Assembly: GCA_964016875.1 (NCBI GenBank)
Contig: OZ024730.1
Location: 37,580,795-37,644,794, forward strand
Direction: 5' to 3'
From: Fallopia convolvulus
Lineage: Eukaryota; Streptophyta; Magnoliopsida; Caryophyllales; Polygonaceae
Length of the DNA: 64,000 bases
Positions within the stretch are counted from its first letter, which is position 1. Each line of letters opens with the position of its first letter. The notes beneath the pieces are model-generated. The model saw only the letters and a list, made by a program, of their open reading frames with translations. It was not told where the DNA came from and searched no databases. Below, in pieces: positions 34,707 to 46,312 of the stretch. The position numbers and the translations under genes are program-made.

Positions 34707-37548
34707 TATAACACCCCCCTACTTACCCTGGAGGTATTACCGCCAGTAACCCCGATTAAGACTAAACCGAAGCTACCCAAGGCTTTAAATTGACTGAACA
34801 AACTAAAAGAAACATTACAGCGGAATAAATACAATTGGTCTTATACAAACCTTAACCCACAAAGATTAAATAAACATAACAACCTTCTATTTGAACAAAA
34901 TCTTCATCAAGTCTTCTTTGAGTTCTTATTTCTGAAACTCAGCTTCACTTTGAAGTAGTTCAACCATGATCTTCACTCAAGTATAGCCATTGGAAACCTT
35001 TCTTCAGCTTTTGGAGCTTCAAACCTCTGAATCTGCCTCTTGAAACAACTTACAAGAAGAACCTGATGTGTCGTAAATCAACGGTGGACACCAGCCGACC
35101 ATATAAAAGAAAAGAAAAAGGACGGGTTAGTCTAATGAAAGACTAGCAAGCGGAGAAACTAACTTGGTTCTTATAGTTATAACTAAATATATTGGCATCC
35201 AAATCCGAATAGACTCGGATTATGATCCAACAGTTAGCAGTCTTATAGAGAATAAGAAGGAGACTCGTATAATCAAGAGAGAGAACACCACCGCTTGTGG
35301 TTTCTTTAAGAAGCATAAATGATTAATGAAAACTTATACTAACCACTCAACATTCACCATCGTGTTCAACGACTAAACAGCTTAACTTAATCAAAGTTTG
35401 ATTAAGTATCATTCTTAATCAGGAGCAAGAATGGTTATCGAATAGACTAACCATTGAGGTACATTAATGTGCCTAACGCACTTATCTTGTATTACATTCA
35501 AACTGTGCATTCGCACCATTTAATAGTTTTTACATAGTTCGGCCAACAACCGAGATCAGAGGGCCTATTTCATCCATGATCATTTATATATGCTCGGCCA
35601 ACAACCGAGATTCGGCCAACAACCGAGATCAGAGGGCCTATTCCATCCATGATCTTTCAAATGTGCTCGGCCAACAACCGAGATTCAATTGCACTTAGCT
35701 AGAGTGCACCATTGTCTTCCTTCAACGTGAGGCGTGACATGAGTCATGACTCCAATATTGGGATACGCTAGCAAGCTACGCCTCCCAATACAGATTTTGT
35801 TATAAAGAGGTCATTGGAGACTCGGCTCCTACCCCTGGACTACCTATTTCGCAAAAGTGTTTCAATACAGGACCACTAAAGAGATGTCTTGGAGTCTAAA
35901 CTCCCATCTCTACCATCTTGCTTCACAACAATGTCTCAGCATGAGACAACTAATCATACAACGATCCTAAATTCAGTTCTAACGTAAAAACTGAGATAAC
36001 GACATGGTCATTATTTCTAACAAAATAACAACCTATTAAACTTTATTCAACATACAAATTATTCCAAACATGAGGATTAAACAGAATTCAATTCCTCGTT
36101 AATAACCATAACGCAAGAGAGAATCGTCCACTTGCCTTATAAGGCGTCCTCGACGTCCTTAGCAATTCCAACAGTAATCTGTATCATCCTTCTAACAAAT
36201 ACAACAAAAGGATTTCTCAGCAACGAGCTCACAGAAACACTTCTTAGTTGTATTCTCAACTCCTACAACTTCCTAATCGATAAACGATTTAATTTCCGAA
36301 TATCGATATATAATAAATCCTTAGTTATCATGATTCAAGGAGCCATCTTGGGGGAATTATAACTAATTATCCGCTTCACTTTTGAAACAATTTTCTAAAT
36401 AAAAATTGTTCATTAGCAACAGTTCTTAAAGGTTACCAAATCTCGGATCAAACGGATTAACAACGAATCCCGAGTAATCAACCGAAGTCCCTTACTTGCC
36501 AATCGGTATCCAAAACTTGTATTCGCTATAACGGAAGATCCGGACATCCGTTTCACGAGCGGTTTGAACCTGTGGGACCATATCAACGTCAAGATTATAC
36601 AAAACATAAATTTAATTAGCAAAGCGGCATCGAAAGGCCCTTACGGTGGCTCTGCAATCAGCCCGCTAATTAATTTTGATGGTATATACCTTCACTCGAG
36701 CCTATGGCTCGTTTGGCTCGATCCCCGAGCCCGAGGGTGGCTGGGCGTTGCCCGACAGCAGCCCCCAAGGTGGTTGGTGGTCGGACGAGCCAACGGTCGC
36801 CGACGGCTTCACTTTGGCGAGGCAAAGAAGATGACCGACGTGACGTCTTCACTTCCTCCTTCCCGAGCCCGTCGTTGTCCTGATTCTTCTCCCTGGTTTG
36901 ATTCCAGCAGCACATAAAAAAGGAGGAAGAAGAAGGTGATGAAGAAGGAGATGAAGATGGAGGTAGGAGATGAAGATGGAGGTGGAAAAGTGGTCGGCGG
37001 TGGAGCTCACCGAAGTCCGTCGTTCTCGTCCTTTCTTTTCACACAAAAAAACAAAGTAGCCTTTAACGAGGCTGGGAGATATCCTTGTAACATGAATTCC
37101 TTCCTAACTAAGCAAATGAGAAAGAGGCGGTTTAAAACAAAAATCTGTCTCGGAACGGGACTCACGTTAAAGCGGTAAAATTATGTACCTCGGGTGGAAA
37201 AACTCACTAAACGAAAAACGTCCCGTAAATTATGTAGACCAATAAAATCAATTTTCCATGATTTAATCTTGCTACCTTCAATTTTTAAGGCTTCCGTTTC
37301 GTATTTTAAATCCTTTCCGGTACATAATTAAAAAGACGGCTTATCCAATAAATATTCTTTTTCCACCGAAAAATCCTAGAATTCACACCGATCCATAAAA
37401 TCATTTCTTTGTGATTTTAGGATATCACCAACAATTTTCTAGGATTTAATCTCCAATGAAAATGTTGGATTAAGCGTTAAAACGGACAAAAAGGTTAAAA
37501 GGATATCCGAGAAAATTCAAAAATATCCTCAAAAACGCAGTTATTACA
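34707..37548 (-). repeat. LARD-like element 5' LTR
   Basis: 2,842-bp copy of 26,302-29,153. The plus-strand start is TATAACACC in place of TGTAACACC, a change in the terminal dinucleotide. It lacks a 16-bp duplication (GCTCGATCATG region) present in the other LTR. Confidence 0.88.
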
Positions 37549-38073
37549 TTTGATGAGTGAGATTGTGTGTTGAATGCCTTTTATCTATTATTGAGATTGT
37601 TTGTTGTGCTTATACCAAGTTGAAAGTTGAGGTAATTTGAGTTTTTTAACTTGATTGAAAGAGAAAGTTAAACTTGAAGGTTGATATTGTTTGAATACGA
37701 AAGTTTCAAGCTTTAGATCCAAAACAAGCAATTAAGTGTATTAGGATACGAAAGTAGGTTAATTTACTTGATAGTCAACGAAAGTTGATGACTCTATCTA
37801 ATTTACTTAAGTGAATTTCGTTGCTGAGTTACTTGGCTCGGTACCAAATTTATTTAGGTCGTTAGTTGAGTCTTTTTGTGTACGGTGGTTCGTTAACGAC
37901 CCTGACAACATCGTTAACGAGGCTGCTTGTGAGTGTTTTTGCTTGATTTAGTTTGCTTTTTAGTAATTGATAAACGAACAACATTGCTTCCTGTAGAACG
38001 ATCCTGACTCTGCTATACTCAGCGGGGTCTTGACTTATAAATTTATTTGTTGTCAAGAAACCCTCTCAACAAA

Positions 38074-38093
38074 TTGGCGCCGTTGTCGGGGAA
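38074..38093 (+). other. Primer binding site of the Athila element
   Basis: TTGGCGCCGTTGTCGGGGAA, two bases after the LTR end CAACA; complementary to the 3' end of tRNA-Asp, as is usual for Athila. Confidence 0.88.
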
Positions 38094-38186
38094 GCAACGA
38101 GTTTGTTTGTTTATCTGTGGGTTCGGGAATAGCCCGACCCCGTTTTTGTTTTTAATTTTTGTTTTCTTTGTCTATTTTCTCAGCGT

Positions 38187-40965
38187 ATGCCGACAGGACG
38201 ACGAAGGCTTCAGTTTGATAACACTGGTTATTACTCAGAACCCGAACGTTCCTTGCACCGTAGACTCCTAGAAAACCGAGCCATGGCCACACCAGAAGAG
38301 ATGGCTCATCAAATGGAAGACCTCTGAAATCAGATGGAGGCACTGAAGACTGAGAAGGAAGGCGTTGTTGTCGAGGTTGAGCATCATCGAGTTACTAATG
38401 CTCGTCTACAGGAGGAGCTTAATGCCTATCCGAGGGATGCCAAACAGTACATGCATCCAGCACTGAGGGTGCCAGAGTCTCCAATCGTGCTTCCCGAGAT
38501 AGAGAAACCATTTGAGATCAAGTCTCAATTCATATCCTTGATTAAGTGGGCTCAGTTTGAAGAGAAACCTACTGAGTACCCTATGGAGCATATTAGAAAC
38601 TTTCTTGATTTATGTGACACCATAGCTGTTGAAGGTGTCTCACTTGAATATGTTCTGTTAAAAGCTTTCAGGTGGTCTCTTACTGGAAAGGCCTTGAGCT
38701 GGTTGGAGAGTCTACCTTCTAAGTCTATCAGGACTTGGAAATCTTTGTACGATCAATTTCTTACAAAGTTCTTCCCTCCTCCTAAGACAACGGAGTTGAG
38801 GAAACACATCACCTCCTATCACCAGCTGCCTAATGAAACATTTGTTGAAACATGGGAAAGAGTTAAAGAGATGCTTAGACAATGCCCCACTCATGGGCAA
38901 CCTTTATATGTTTTGCAAGAAATCTTTTTCCAGGATATCAACGCAGAGACCAAGAACCGCATCAACACGCATACTGCGTGCGGTTTTATAGAGATGAATC
39001 CGACGGAGGCATGGGAACTGTTGGATAAGCTGTCCAATTATGATGCCATGTATGGAACCCAGCAGACTCCACAGCCCCAGAAACGTCTCTACATACCTAA
39101 CCGAGACGAAGTTGACCCGGATGTTAAAAATCAATTCTTACAGGATGAGGTCAACCGTCTGAAGAAGCAGGTAAGTTTTCTGAAATCCTCTCAATCATGT
39201 CAAGAATGTGGTTCTTCTGCACATAGTACTTCTACTTGCACTAACATAGAGTAGGTTAGAGTCGCTGAGACAATTGCTGAGATGAATTATATGAGAGGAC
39301 CATACAGGAACCAGCCTAGTTATCATGACAGGTCAAACAACTATCAGGCATGGGGCAATCAGAATACAAGTCAAAACTATGCAGTGCCTCCACCAGATAG
39401 ACGACCTGCACCCTATCGACCTCCAGGCCATAAAGAGCCGCCATCATGGGTTCAAGGATTATAGGAAGGCATTAACGGAGTGACCAACAAGGTTAATGAA
39501 GTTCAAGCCAACCTGAACCAACAAAATAAAAGATGGGGAGAGTTCGATATATGGAAGAAGAGTGTTGATTCCCAACTAGGGAACCTCGCTGCCCAAATTC
39601 CAAGACCACAAGGGCAACTCCCGGGCCGCCCCGAGGAGAACCCTAGGGGACAAATAGCAGCGGTGCACCTTAGGAGCGGGAAGACATTGCCGGAGCGAGT
39701 TCAAGCTGAGGACAAGGAGGAACAGGACGTCACCAAACGGATCGTTAACGAGCCAACGAGGGCAATTAACGAGCCCATATACAAGGATGACGAGGCTCCG
39801 AGGGTTCCTGACGACCCTACCCCAGGTAAATCTTCTAAACCGAGCCTTCCTCTCAACCCCAAGGTAGTTAACGACCCCACCAGGGTCGGTAACGACCCGC
39901 CGAGGACAACAAACGACCCCAGTGTCGACCCGGTACTCTCACCTCTCGAGCCTAACTTGGCTCCGAGAATGGTGAAGTCTCTTCCATTTCCAACTAAGAA
40001 ATCTATGGACTCTATTGAGAGTAAGTTCAAGCGTTTCGTAAAGATTCTTCAGGGCATTAATATTTCCATCCCATTCGCTGAGGCCCTAAGCGAAATGACG
40101 GCTTACACAAAGTTTTTGAAAGATATTCTTAGCAGGAAAAGATCCATTACAGAGCTACAAGATGAAGTCAGATCAATAGCTCTACCGAAAAAGCGAGGAG
40201 ACCCAGGGAGATTTGCAATAACGGTCGGCATAGGCAACCACAAGTTCAAGGCTCTATGTGATCTGGGCGCCAGTGCTAGTTTAGTTCCTCTCTCAATTTG
40301 GTCTAAAGCTAATATGGGACCACTAGAGCCGGTAGATATGAATCTGTACATGGCAGATGGATCATATGTCAAGGCCACAAGGGTGGTGGACGACTATCCT
40401 ATTCAAGTCGGGGTTCTTCTTTATACCGAATGATTTTATCATCCTCGATATGCCTGAAGACCCTCATGTCCCCATAATTCTCGGCCGACCATTGTTAGCC
40501 ACAGCAGGTGCAAGAGTTGATGTGTGGAAAGGACTCCTCACTTTTGATATTGGAGAGGAACGGGTGTAATTCAACTTGGATCAGAATGCCAACGACCCAA
40601 TTGCGGTCGCACAAATCGAGTTGACTCAACCAGAACTCGACACAACTGTCCCTACCAAGCCTCATTGGCCGATCACCGAGTCCCACGTGCAAGAGTACAA
40701 CCAAGGTCAGTACTCTAATTATGAATCGGCTAAAGATGGTCATGAATGTTCCTTATCTTTTGTTCCTACACCACGCCCTATCATATGCACTACAGAGGAG
40801 TCCAAACCACCTTGGTTTTCGGATTTCACTAACCATCATGTAGGAATACCGGGCATACTGATAGAAGAAAAGGGTCCTAATTTAGCAACTCAAGCACACA
40901 AAAGCTGCAAAGCTAAGTATGGGGTACCTCAAGACCCCAACATGGCTACACAAGAGCCACCTTGA
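38187..40965 (+). pseudogene. Athila gag-protease
   Basis: ATG at 38,187 (MPTGRRRLQFDNTGYYSEPE). The frame is interrupted by TGA near 38,327 and by TAG at 39,252 and 39,462, with a frame change near 40,430. The gag domain lies at about 38,500-39,060: FLDLCDTIAVEGVS, WLESLPSKSIRTWKSLYDQF, LTKFFPP. Next come a linker with the seven-residue VNDP/VNEP repeats (39,740-39,920) and a protease-like domain, ALCDLGASASLVPLSIW (40,250-40,310; Athila uses DLG), with GRPLLATAGARVDV further on. The final part (40,576-40,965) has no clear domain. RT should follow here but does not. Several stops mean that this copy is dead. Confidence 0.82.
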
Positions 40966-41666
40966 GTCAAAGGAGCACGTCGGGCTAACGATGTTAAACA
41001 TAGCGCTTACGGAAGGCAACCCGCTTTTAGTATAGAATTATATTCTTTTTTTTCTTTTTTTTAGATTATTTTTTAGCTTTCTTTTGAGTTCTTTTTAGTA
41101 ATTTTTAGGATAGAAATTAGAATAAATTTTTGAGCTAACAAGATGCAGGAGAAGGGATCGAAAATCACTCCAAGAGGCTACGGTGGCTCGTTAACGACCC
41201 ACCCAGGGTCGTTAACGACCCGGTTCGAACAACCCGATTCGGCAAACGGGCAGGATCTCGTGGCAAGTTCAAGCAGACCTGCTACCCGAGCTTAGAAGAA
41301 GAGAAGGAACCAGAGGTCCCCATCTCCACCTCGCATGGACAACGTGATTTTGAGTACTCAAGGCCAAGTGCATCGATACCGTGCCATACTAGAGAAAAAC
41401 CACTACTCCCGTTGGTTCTCGAAGTCCAGTGTTGTAAACACATGGATCTACAAGGACGTCAAGGAGGCCTTTGTTATTCTTGGTGTCGCTCATCTCCTGA
41501 AGCAGGAGAATTTACCACACTATCCGGCCCTCACATCTGAGTTTTTGGCCACCCTAGAGACTAGCTTCTCGTCGAAGAATTCGGCGGGACGAATCCGGTT
41601 TCGGCTCGGTAATGTGAGTCGTGAGTTCACCATGGCAGAGTTCAATGCAATTCTAGAGCTTCCGAA

Positions 41667-43367
41667 TGTGACACCCTTATACCCTATGACGTAAGCTTAG
41701 TAATAACTTATTTCTTATATCAACAGATAATGCACACACAGTTCATTACTACTCATACTGAAACATCGATTACTATAACTTCTATTACAAACCATATGTC
41801 TATGATGCAAAATGAGGAGGAGAAGGTTGCTTAGAGCTTCAATCGACCGACCTGTATGAATCTGACCTCTAAACGAACACACGTCAGTAAGAACTAGTTG
41901 AACCTGAAAAATTGTTTTGCGATTTGTGTGAGTCGCATACTCAGTGAATATAAACCATCATCAATTATTTCACACAAAGCCAAACAATTGGTCAATATAC
42001 ATATGTCATATAAGATTTTTACTATGTAAATGCAAATGCTGATGTTTCCGATTCTTTATTCTGTGAACTGTTCAAGCCTGAATTTGCCCCGGGTTTACTG
42101 TATATGGACTCTTATGGTCCCTGTAAGAATTATGACCCGTAGGTCCTGTATGATCCGAAGATCCTGTATGATCCGAAGATCTTGTATGACCCGTAGGTCC
42201 TGTATGATCCGAAGATCATGTATAACCCGTAGGTCCTGTATACAAATTCAGGGCAAGATAGTCACAGGTCCTTTTAATCTCATTGCAATATGCTATGCAA
42301 TCAAATGCATCATATATTCATATATCATATGCCATCTGTTAACAAACTTTCTATGCAAACAACTCTGGAAATTTCAGAGCTATCGTATATATCCATATAA
42401 TTCATATAGCACACATATCCATAAAGCACATATATCCATATAGCTCATATAGAACATATATCCATATTGCACATATAACACATAGGGTTGAATCTCCGGT
42501 CTATACTCACCTGTTTAAGGCAGGTACTATATATCTTCCCTTTCTCTTTGACCACGATCTATGACTTGTGCTCCTATATATAACCCAATGCAAATTAGGC
42601 TATTTACTCTTATAAACTCTAACCCCAAATGCAATGAAATGCCAGAATGCATTATAACTTCTTGCATATATATCCAAATCCTTTAAAACTTGACAGCAAT
42701 AAACTATATATATAAAGGAACATTTTTCTAGTTCAAACCTTTATGAAAAACTTGATCAAAGGGCTCTCTAATATCAATACAAAGAAAAACCCTAAAATTA
42801 CTCTGAAATCTTTTACCGAATATAAATCCGATATCGAAAACACCCTCTGAGAACTATAGATCAACCGATTTTCAAATCAAAATCAACTGTAGATCTAGAT
42901 CTGGAAAAATTAGGAAAATCCAGATAAACCATTAACTAATTAAAAACTTACCAAATCAAGCTTGTACTTCAGGATTAAAACCCGATAGAAGAAATCTTGT
43001 ACCAGAATCGAATCAAAACAACAAAAACCACCAAATTCATTTTTGGTTCTCTCTCTCGTTTTTTTTTTTACATTTACTTAGATATGAAGATCTGCATGGA
43101 AACACACATATATATGAATCGAAGTAAGTCGGCCAAACTTTTCGCAAATTACAATTTTCACCCTCAAATTTTCTTTACTACAAACTTTATCCTGAAATAA
43201 TTAATAATTAACTTTTTCTTAAAAACTTTTTAAAATATAATAAACTTAATTAGAAAATAAATATTACCTTTAAAAATTCACTATATATCATGCCACTATT
43301 CTATCAATATGTTACTAATCTTATATGAATGCAGAATGACGTATGCATTTTGGTCGGGGATGTTACA
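41667..43367 (-). mobile_element. Solo LTR (1.7 kb) of another gypsy-type family
   Basis: Plus strand TGTGACACCC...GGGGATGTTACA, flanked on both sides by CCGAA (41,662-41,666 and 43,368-43,372). The minus strand starts TGTAACATCCCCGACC, typical of chromovirus LTRs. No coding or PBS is present. Joining the flanks restores the Athila reading frame (ELPN then PSRDY). Confidence 0.85.
42130..42245. repeat. 18-bp tandem repeats in the solo LTR
   Basis: About six units alternating between CCTGTATGATCCGAAGAT and a CTTGTATGACCCGTAGGT-type variant. Translation gives an artefactual MIRRSC repeat. Confidence 0.85.
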
Positions 43368-44576
43368 CCGAACCCGTCTAGAGACTACAGCTTGAAAGAC
43401 TACAGAGTGACTCGTACTTGGAGCTACATCACCGGGGAGGTCCAATCCTCCACAGCGGCATTATCTGGGGCAAGCATCATCAACCCCATCTTCAGGATTA
43501 TTCTCTGAGTCCTAGCCGCTACGTTTTGGCTGAAGAGAGAGTTGAACATGCCAACGAGGACGGAAGTTGCTTGTCTCCGCACCATCCTTTTCGAGGAGCA
43601 TAGCCCCTTGAATTTGGGGTATGAATGGCTCTACTACATCGAGAAATCAACCAAGTCCAAGGAGGTTTGGTGTGGCAACTTGGTTAGCCTTTTGGCTAAA
43701 AACCTAGGAGTCGACCTTACTCGCTACACACCGGCTCACGCCCAACTCCTCAACAAGAACTATTGGTATAGCTCCAGTGTCTTCATTCAAGCCGAGGGAG
43801 GATTCAAGGTGAAAGTACAAGACCGCATCGTTACACTGACCCTCGATAAGTTGGAGCTTCTCTACGTACCAAATTGGTACGAGGCGTGGACGGGGCGTGC
43901 TTTCCCATTGGAACCCAAGCCGGAGGATGAGCTCTCACTTAGGCCGTGTGTGTCCCGGTTTGAGCGAGAGGAAGATGCAATGGATGAAGATGAAGATGAA
44001 GATGAGGATACCGAGGTAGTAGGCGATGACACTGAAGAAGCTGATACAGAGGGAGGAACTGAGGAGCTAAACCTCGAGGATGAAGACCTCGACACGGAAG
44101 TATTGGGCAGCAACGTCCTCGTTGACGAGCCTACCAGGCTCGTTAACGACCATTTCCAGCCTCCTTCCTACACTGCTAACGAGGCACCCAGCTTCGTTAA
44201 CGAGGTGCCGAGAACTCCTGTCGACCCACCGCCAGCTCCTACCGACCCTCATTCCTATGGACTCATGCCTTACAACCCGGTGTTGTACCAAGATCATTTC
44301 CAGCCTCACTATCCACCACCTCCTCAGCCCGAGTACACAGGATCGAGTATGCCACCACCATGGGTCGAGGATCTTTCTGCACGGATGCAGCAACTTCACC
44401 TCCAGCAGGACCATATTCATAGGAGGATGGATAGATGGGAATCTGTCTATTCTGCTCGCATGTCGATGGAGGATGAGAGGCATCGTCAGAGAGAGGCGGA
44501 TGATGCTGAGCGTTGGAGGACGATGTACGACTTCATGGGGAACTTTGAGCACTACTTTCCTCCACCAAACCGTTGA

Positions 44577-46312
44577 TTCAGCCTGAAGATGAAGTTTTTC
44601 CTTGTTTCCCACTTTTGAGACTTTGTAAGTTTTTATGTTTTTTTCTTTTTCTTATTTTTATCTTTATTTGTTTTCTTTTCCTTCTTTTTATTTTTCTTAC
44701 AGTGGGGACACTGTAATTTGAAGTATGGGGTGGGAGAAAATAGAAAACTTGTTGTCTTATGTGTTTATGTGTTTTGAGTAGTTTTTTTTATTTTAAAAAA
44801 ACACAACAAAAAAAATCGAAAAATTTAAAAAAATCTAAAAAAGAGTTTTAGAATTGATAGTCCCTTTCTTAGGTTCTATGATAGTAGTTGCTAGCTTATT
44901 CATATAATTCCTTGCAAGCATGTCTTTAATAATATAGCCGGATTTTTAACTTGAAATTGTTTGTTTTTAGAAGAAGATAGCACTTGATGAAATTGAGCAC
45001 ATATACTTTATAGCATAAGTGATGCAATCCAACAAAATCATTACCTAGTGAGTTGTTTTTGGCCTTATAGGGAGAACATAAATAAATCCCTCTTCTTTTC
45101 TTGTGTGATTTACTCTCTATATGCATATTATCTCTTGGAATCGTGATGGTTATCTATTTCTTGAGACCCGTATGGGATTTATAGTTCATTACTTGTGAAA
45201 ATCATATGATGGAGAACTTATTTTTATAAGCCCTATTATTCCCTATCCACTTTTACATGATCCTTCTTTTGACAACCAATTCTAGCCTGAAGCCTTTATT
45301 TTTAGCTCCACAAAAAATATGTTCCCTAGCCGAGATAAGCTTGACCCTATCCGGGGATTTGGACTTAGATTGGAGAGGTATCTTTGTTGAGTGTAAAAAA
45401 AAAGGGGTGTCATATAATGTTTGCTTTGATTGAAGGATTATTGGGAAGGCCGGAAGGGTAGATTGGAAGTCTCTTGTTCTAATATTATGTAAAAGAAAGA
45501 TCTCTTGATAAGCAAAGGATGCACGAAAATAAAGTTGTTAAGAAAAAAGAGAAGGAATACACGAGGAAGCTCGTTAACGACCCTGAAGTTGGTACGTTAA
45601 CGAGGCAGCGAAAGAAGAAAAAGAAAAAAGAGAAAAAAAAAGAAGTGAAGAATTGGAGTAATAGTAGAAGGAAGAAGTTTGAAGTGCATGTGTGTTTATA
45701 GATAATATCAGAGATTCTTTTATTTCTTATGAGACTTTCTAGGATAATAATGGGTGAGTGAAAATAAGTGTGCATAATGAGAGTGAGTTTCGTATATCTT
45801 TTATGAGAGTTTTGGTAATGTGTGAGTTTTAGGAGTCTTTGATTCTCGGATATTATTAGCACCACATAGCCAAAAATATTTCCACGCCTTATTGTCTTTA
45901 CCAAGCCCCATTACAACCCGGCCGAATGGAAGCTTCTATGAAGTTTTTCATTGAGCCTAAGTTCTCTTGATGATTTTTGCTTGTTTTGACAAATCTTGGG
46001 TGGAGAGTATTGGTGATATAAGTTCCAATTTCTATGAGTTTTTGTATATAAGATGAGTTGAGAGATTGAATTTATAAGCCTAAACACATGAGAGTTGAGT
46101 GAAACACATTACCTTTGTGAGGTTGGATTGTATTTTCTTATGTCTATTTAGTGCATATATGTGTGATGACATTAATAATCATTTGCTATATTTTTCTCAT
46201 GTGTAGAAGTTGCTTTTTAGATGATGGCTATATCTTGATAAGTATGTTTGTTTGGTTTTGGTTAGTGTTTAGTGATTGCTTGAGGACAAGCAAGTCTAAG
46301 TATGGGGTATTT
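44577..46312 (+). other. Athila 3' non-coding region and polypurine tracts
   Basis: No convincing coding. AAGTATGGGG occurs at about 44,723 (followed by TGGGAGAAAA) and again as AAGTATGGGGTATTT directly before the 3' LTR at 46,313; the latter is the probable polypurine tract and the former may be an internal one. One TCGTTAACGA doublet-like pair lies at 45,571/45,594. Confidence 0.6.

Larger units (their letters stand above)
26302..37548 (-). mobile_element. LARD-like non-coding LTR retrotransposon
   Basis: 11.2 kb, minus orientation, target duplication TTTGA (26,297-26,301 and 37,549-37,553). LTRs of about 2.85 kb (26,302-29,153 and 34,707-37,548) agree about 98 percent by eye. A PBS, TGGTATCAGAGC, lies on the minus strand at 34,691-34,702 beside the 5' LTR. 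A purine tract, TTTTTAAGGGGGTAC, abuts the 3' LTR near 29,160. The 5.55-kb interior shows no gag, protease, RT or integrase motif and no ORF over about 90 codons. Large LTRs plus a long non-coding interior fit a large retrotransposon derivative moved in trans; the LTR and PPT style suggests a chromovirus relative as partner (inference). Confidence 0.85.
25443..38071 (+). repeat. Athila 5' LTR, split by an insertion
   Basis: Two parts, 25,443-26,301 and 37,554-38,071 (about 1.38 kb joined), match 46,313-47,805. The copy lacks a 22-bp unit with one TCGTTAACGA palindrome, and about 95 bp around AGGCATGATCTTATC, that the 3' LTR has. TTTGA is duplicated at the break. Confidence 0.88.
41143..44576 (+). 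pseudogene. Athila ORF (PF03078-like), split by a solo LTR
   Basis: ATG at 41,143 begins a frame with one TAG near 41,293. 41,335-41,666 encodes a segment like the ATHILA ORF-1 family (HYSRWFSKSSVVNTW, FRLGNVSREFTMAEFNAIL). After the solo LTR the frame resumes at 43,373 with PSRDYSLKDY; a TGA near 43,509 precedes the long ORF 43,542-44,576. That ORF holds WCGNLVSLLAKNLG, an acidic run (DEDEDEDEDTEVV), VDEPTRLVND repeats and a Gln/Arg-rich coiled coil before the stop. In complete Athila elements this ORF lies after pol and has been called env-like; its function is unproven. Confidence 0.72.

Noticed and set aside
41690..43350. hAT transposon with the 8-bp duplication ATGACGTA
   Set aside because: Those repeats lie inside the segment. 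The CCGAA pair outside TG...CA restores the Athila reading frame and fits a solo LTR better.
43862..44113. Ser-rich minus-strand ORF
   Set aside because: It is the antisense of the acidic run in the Athila ORF.
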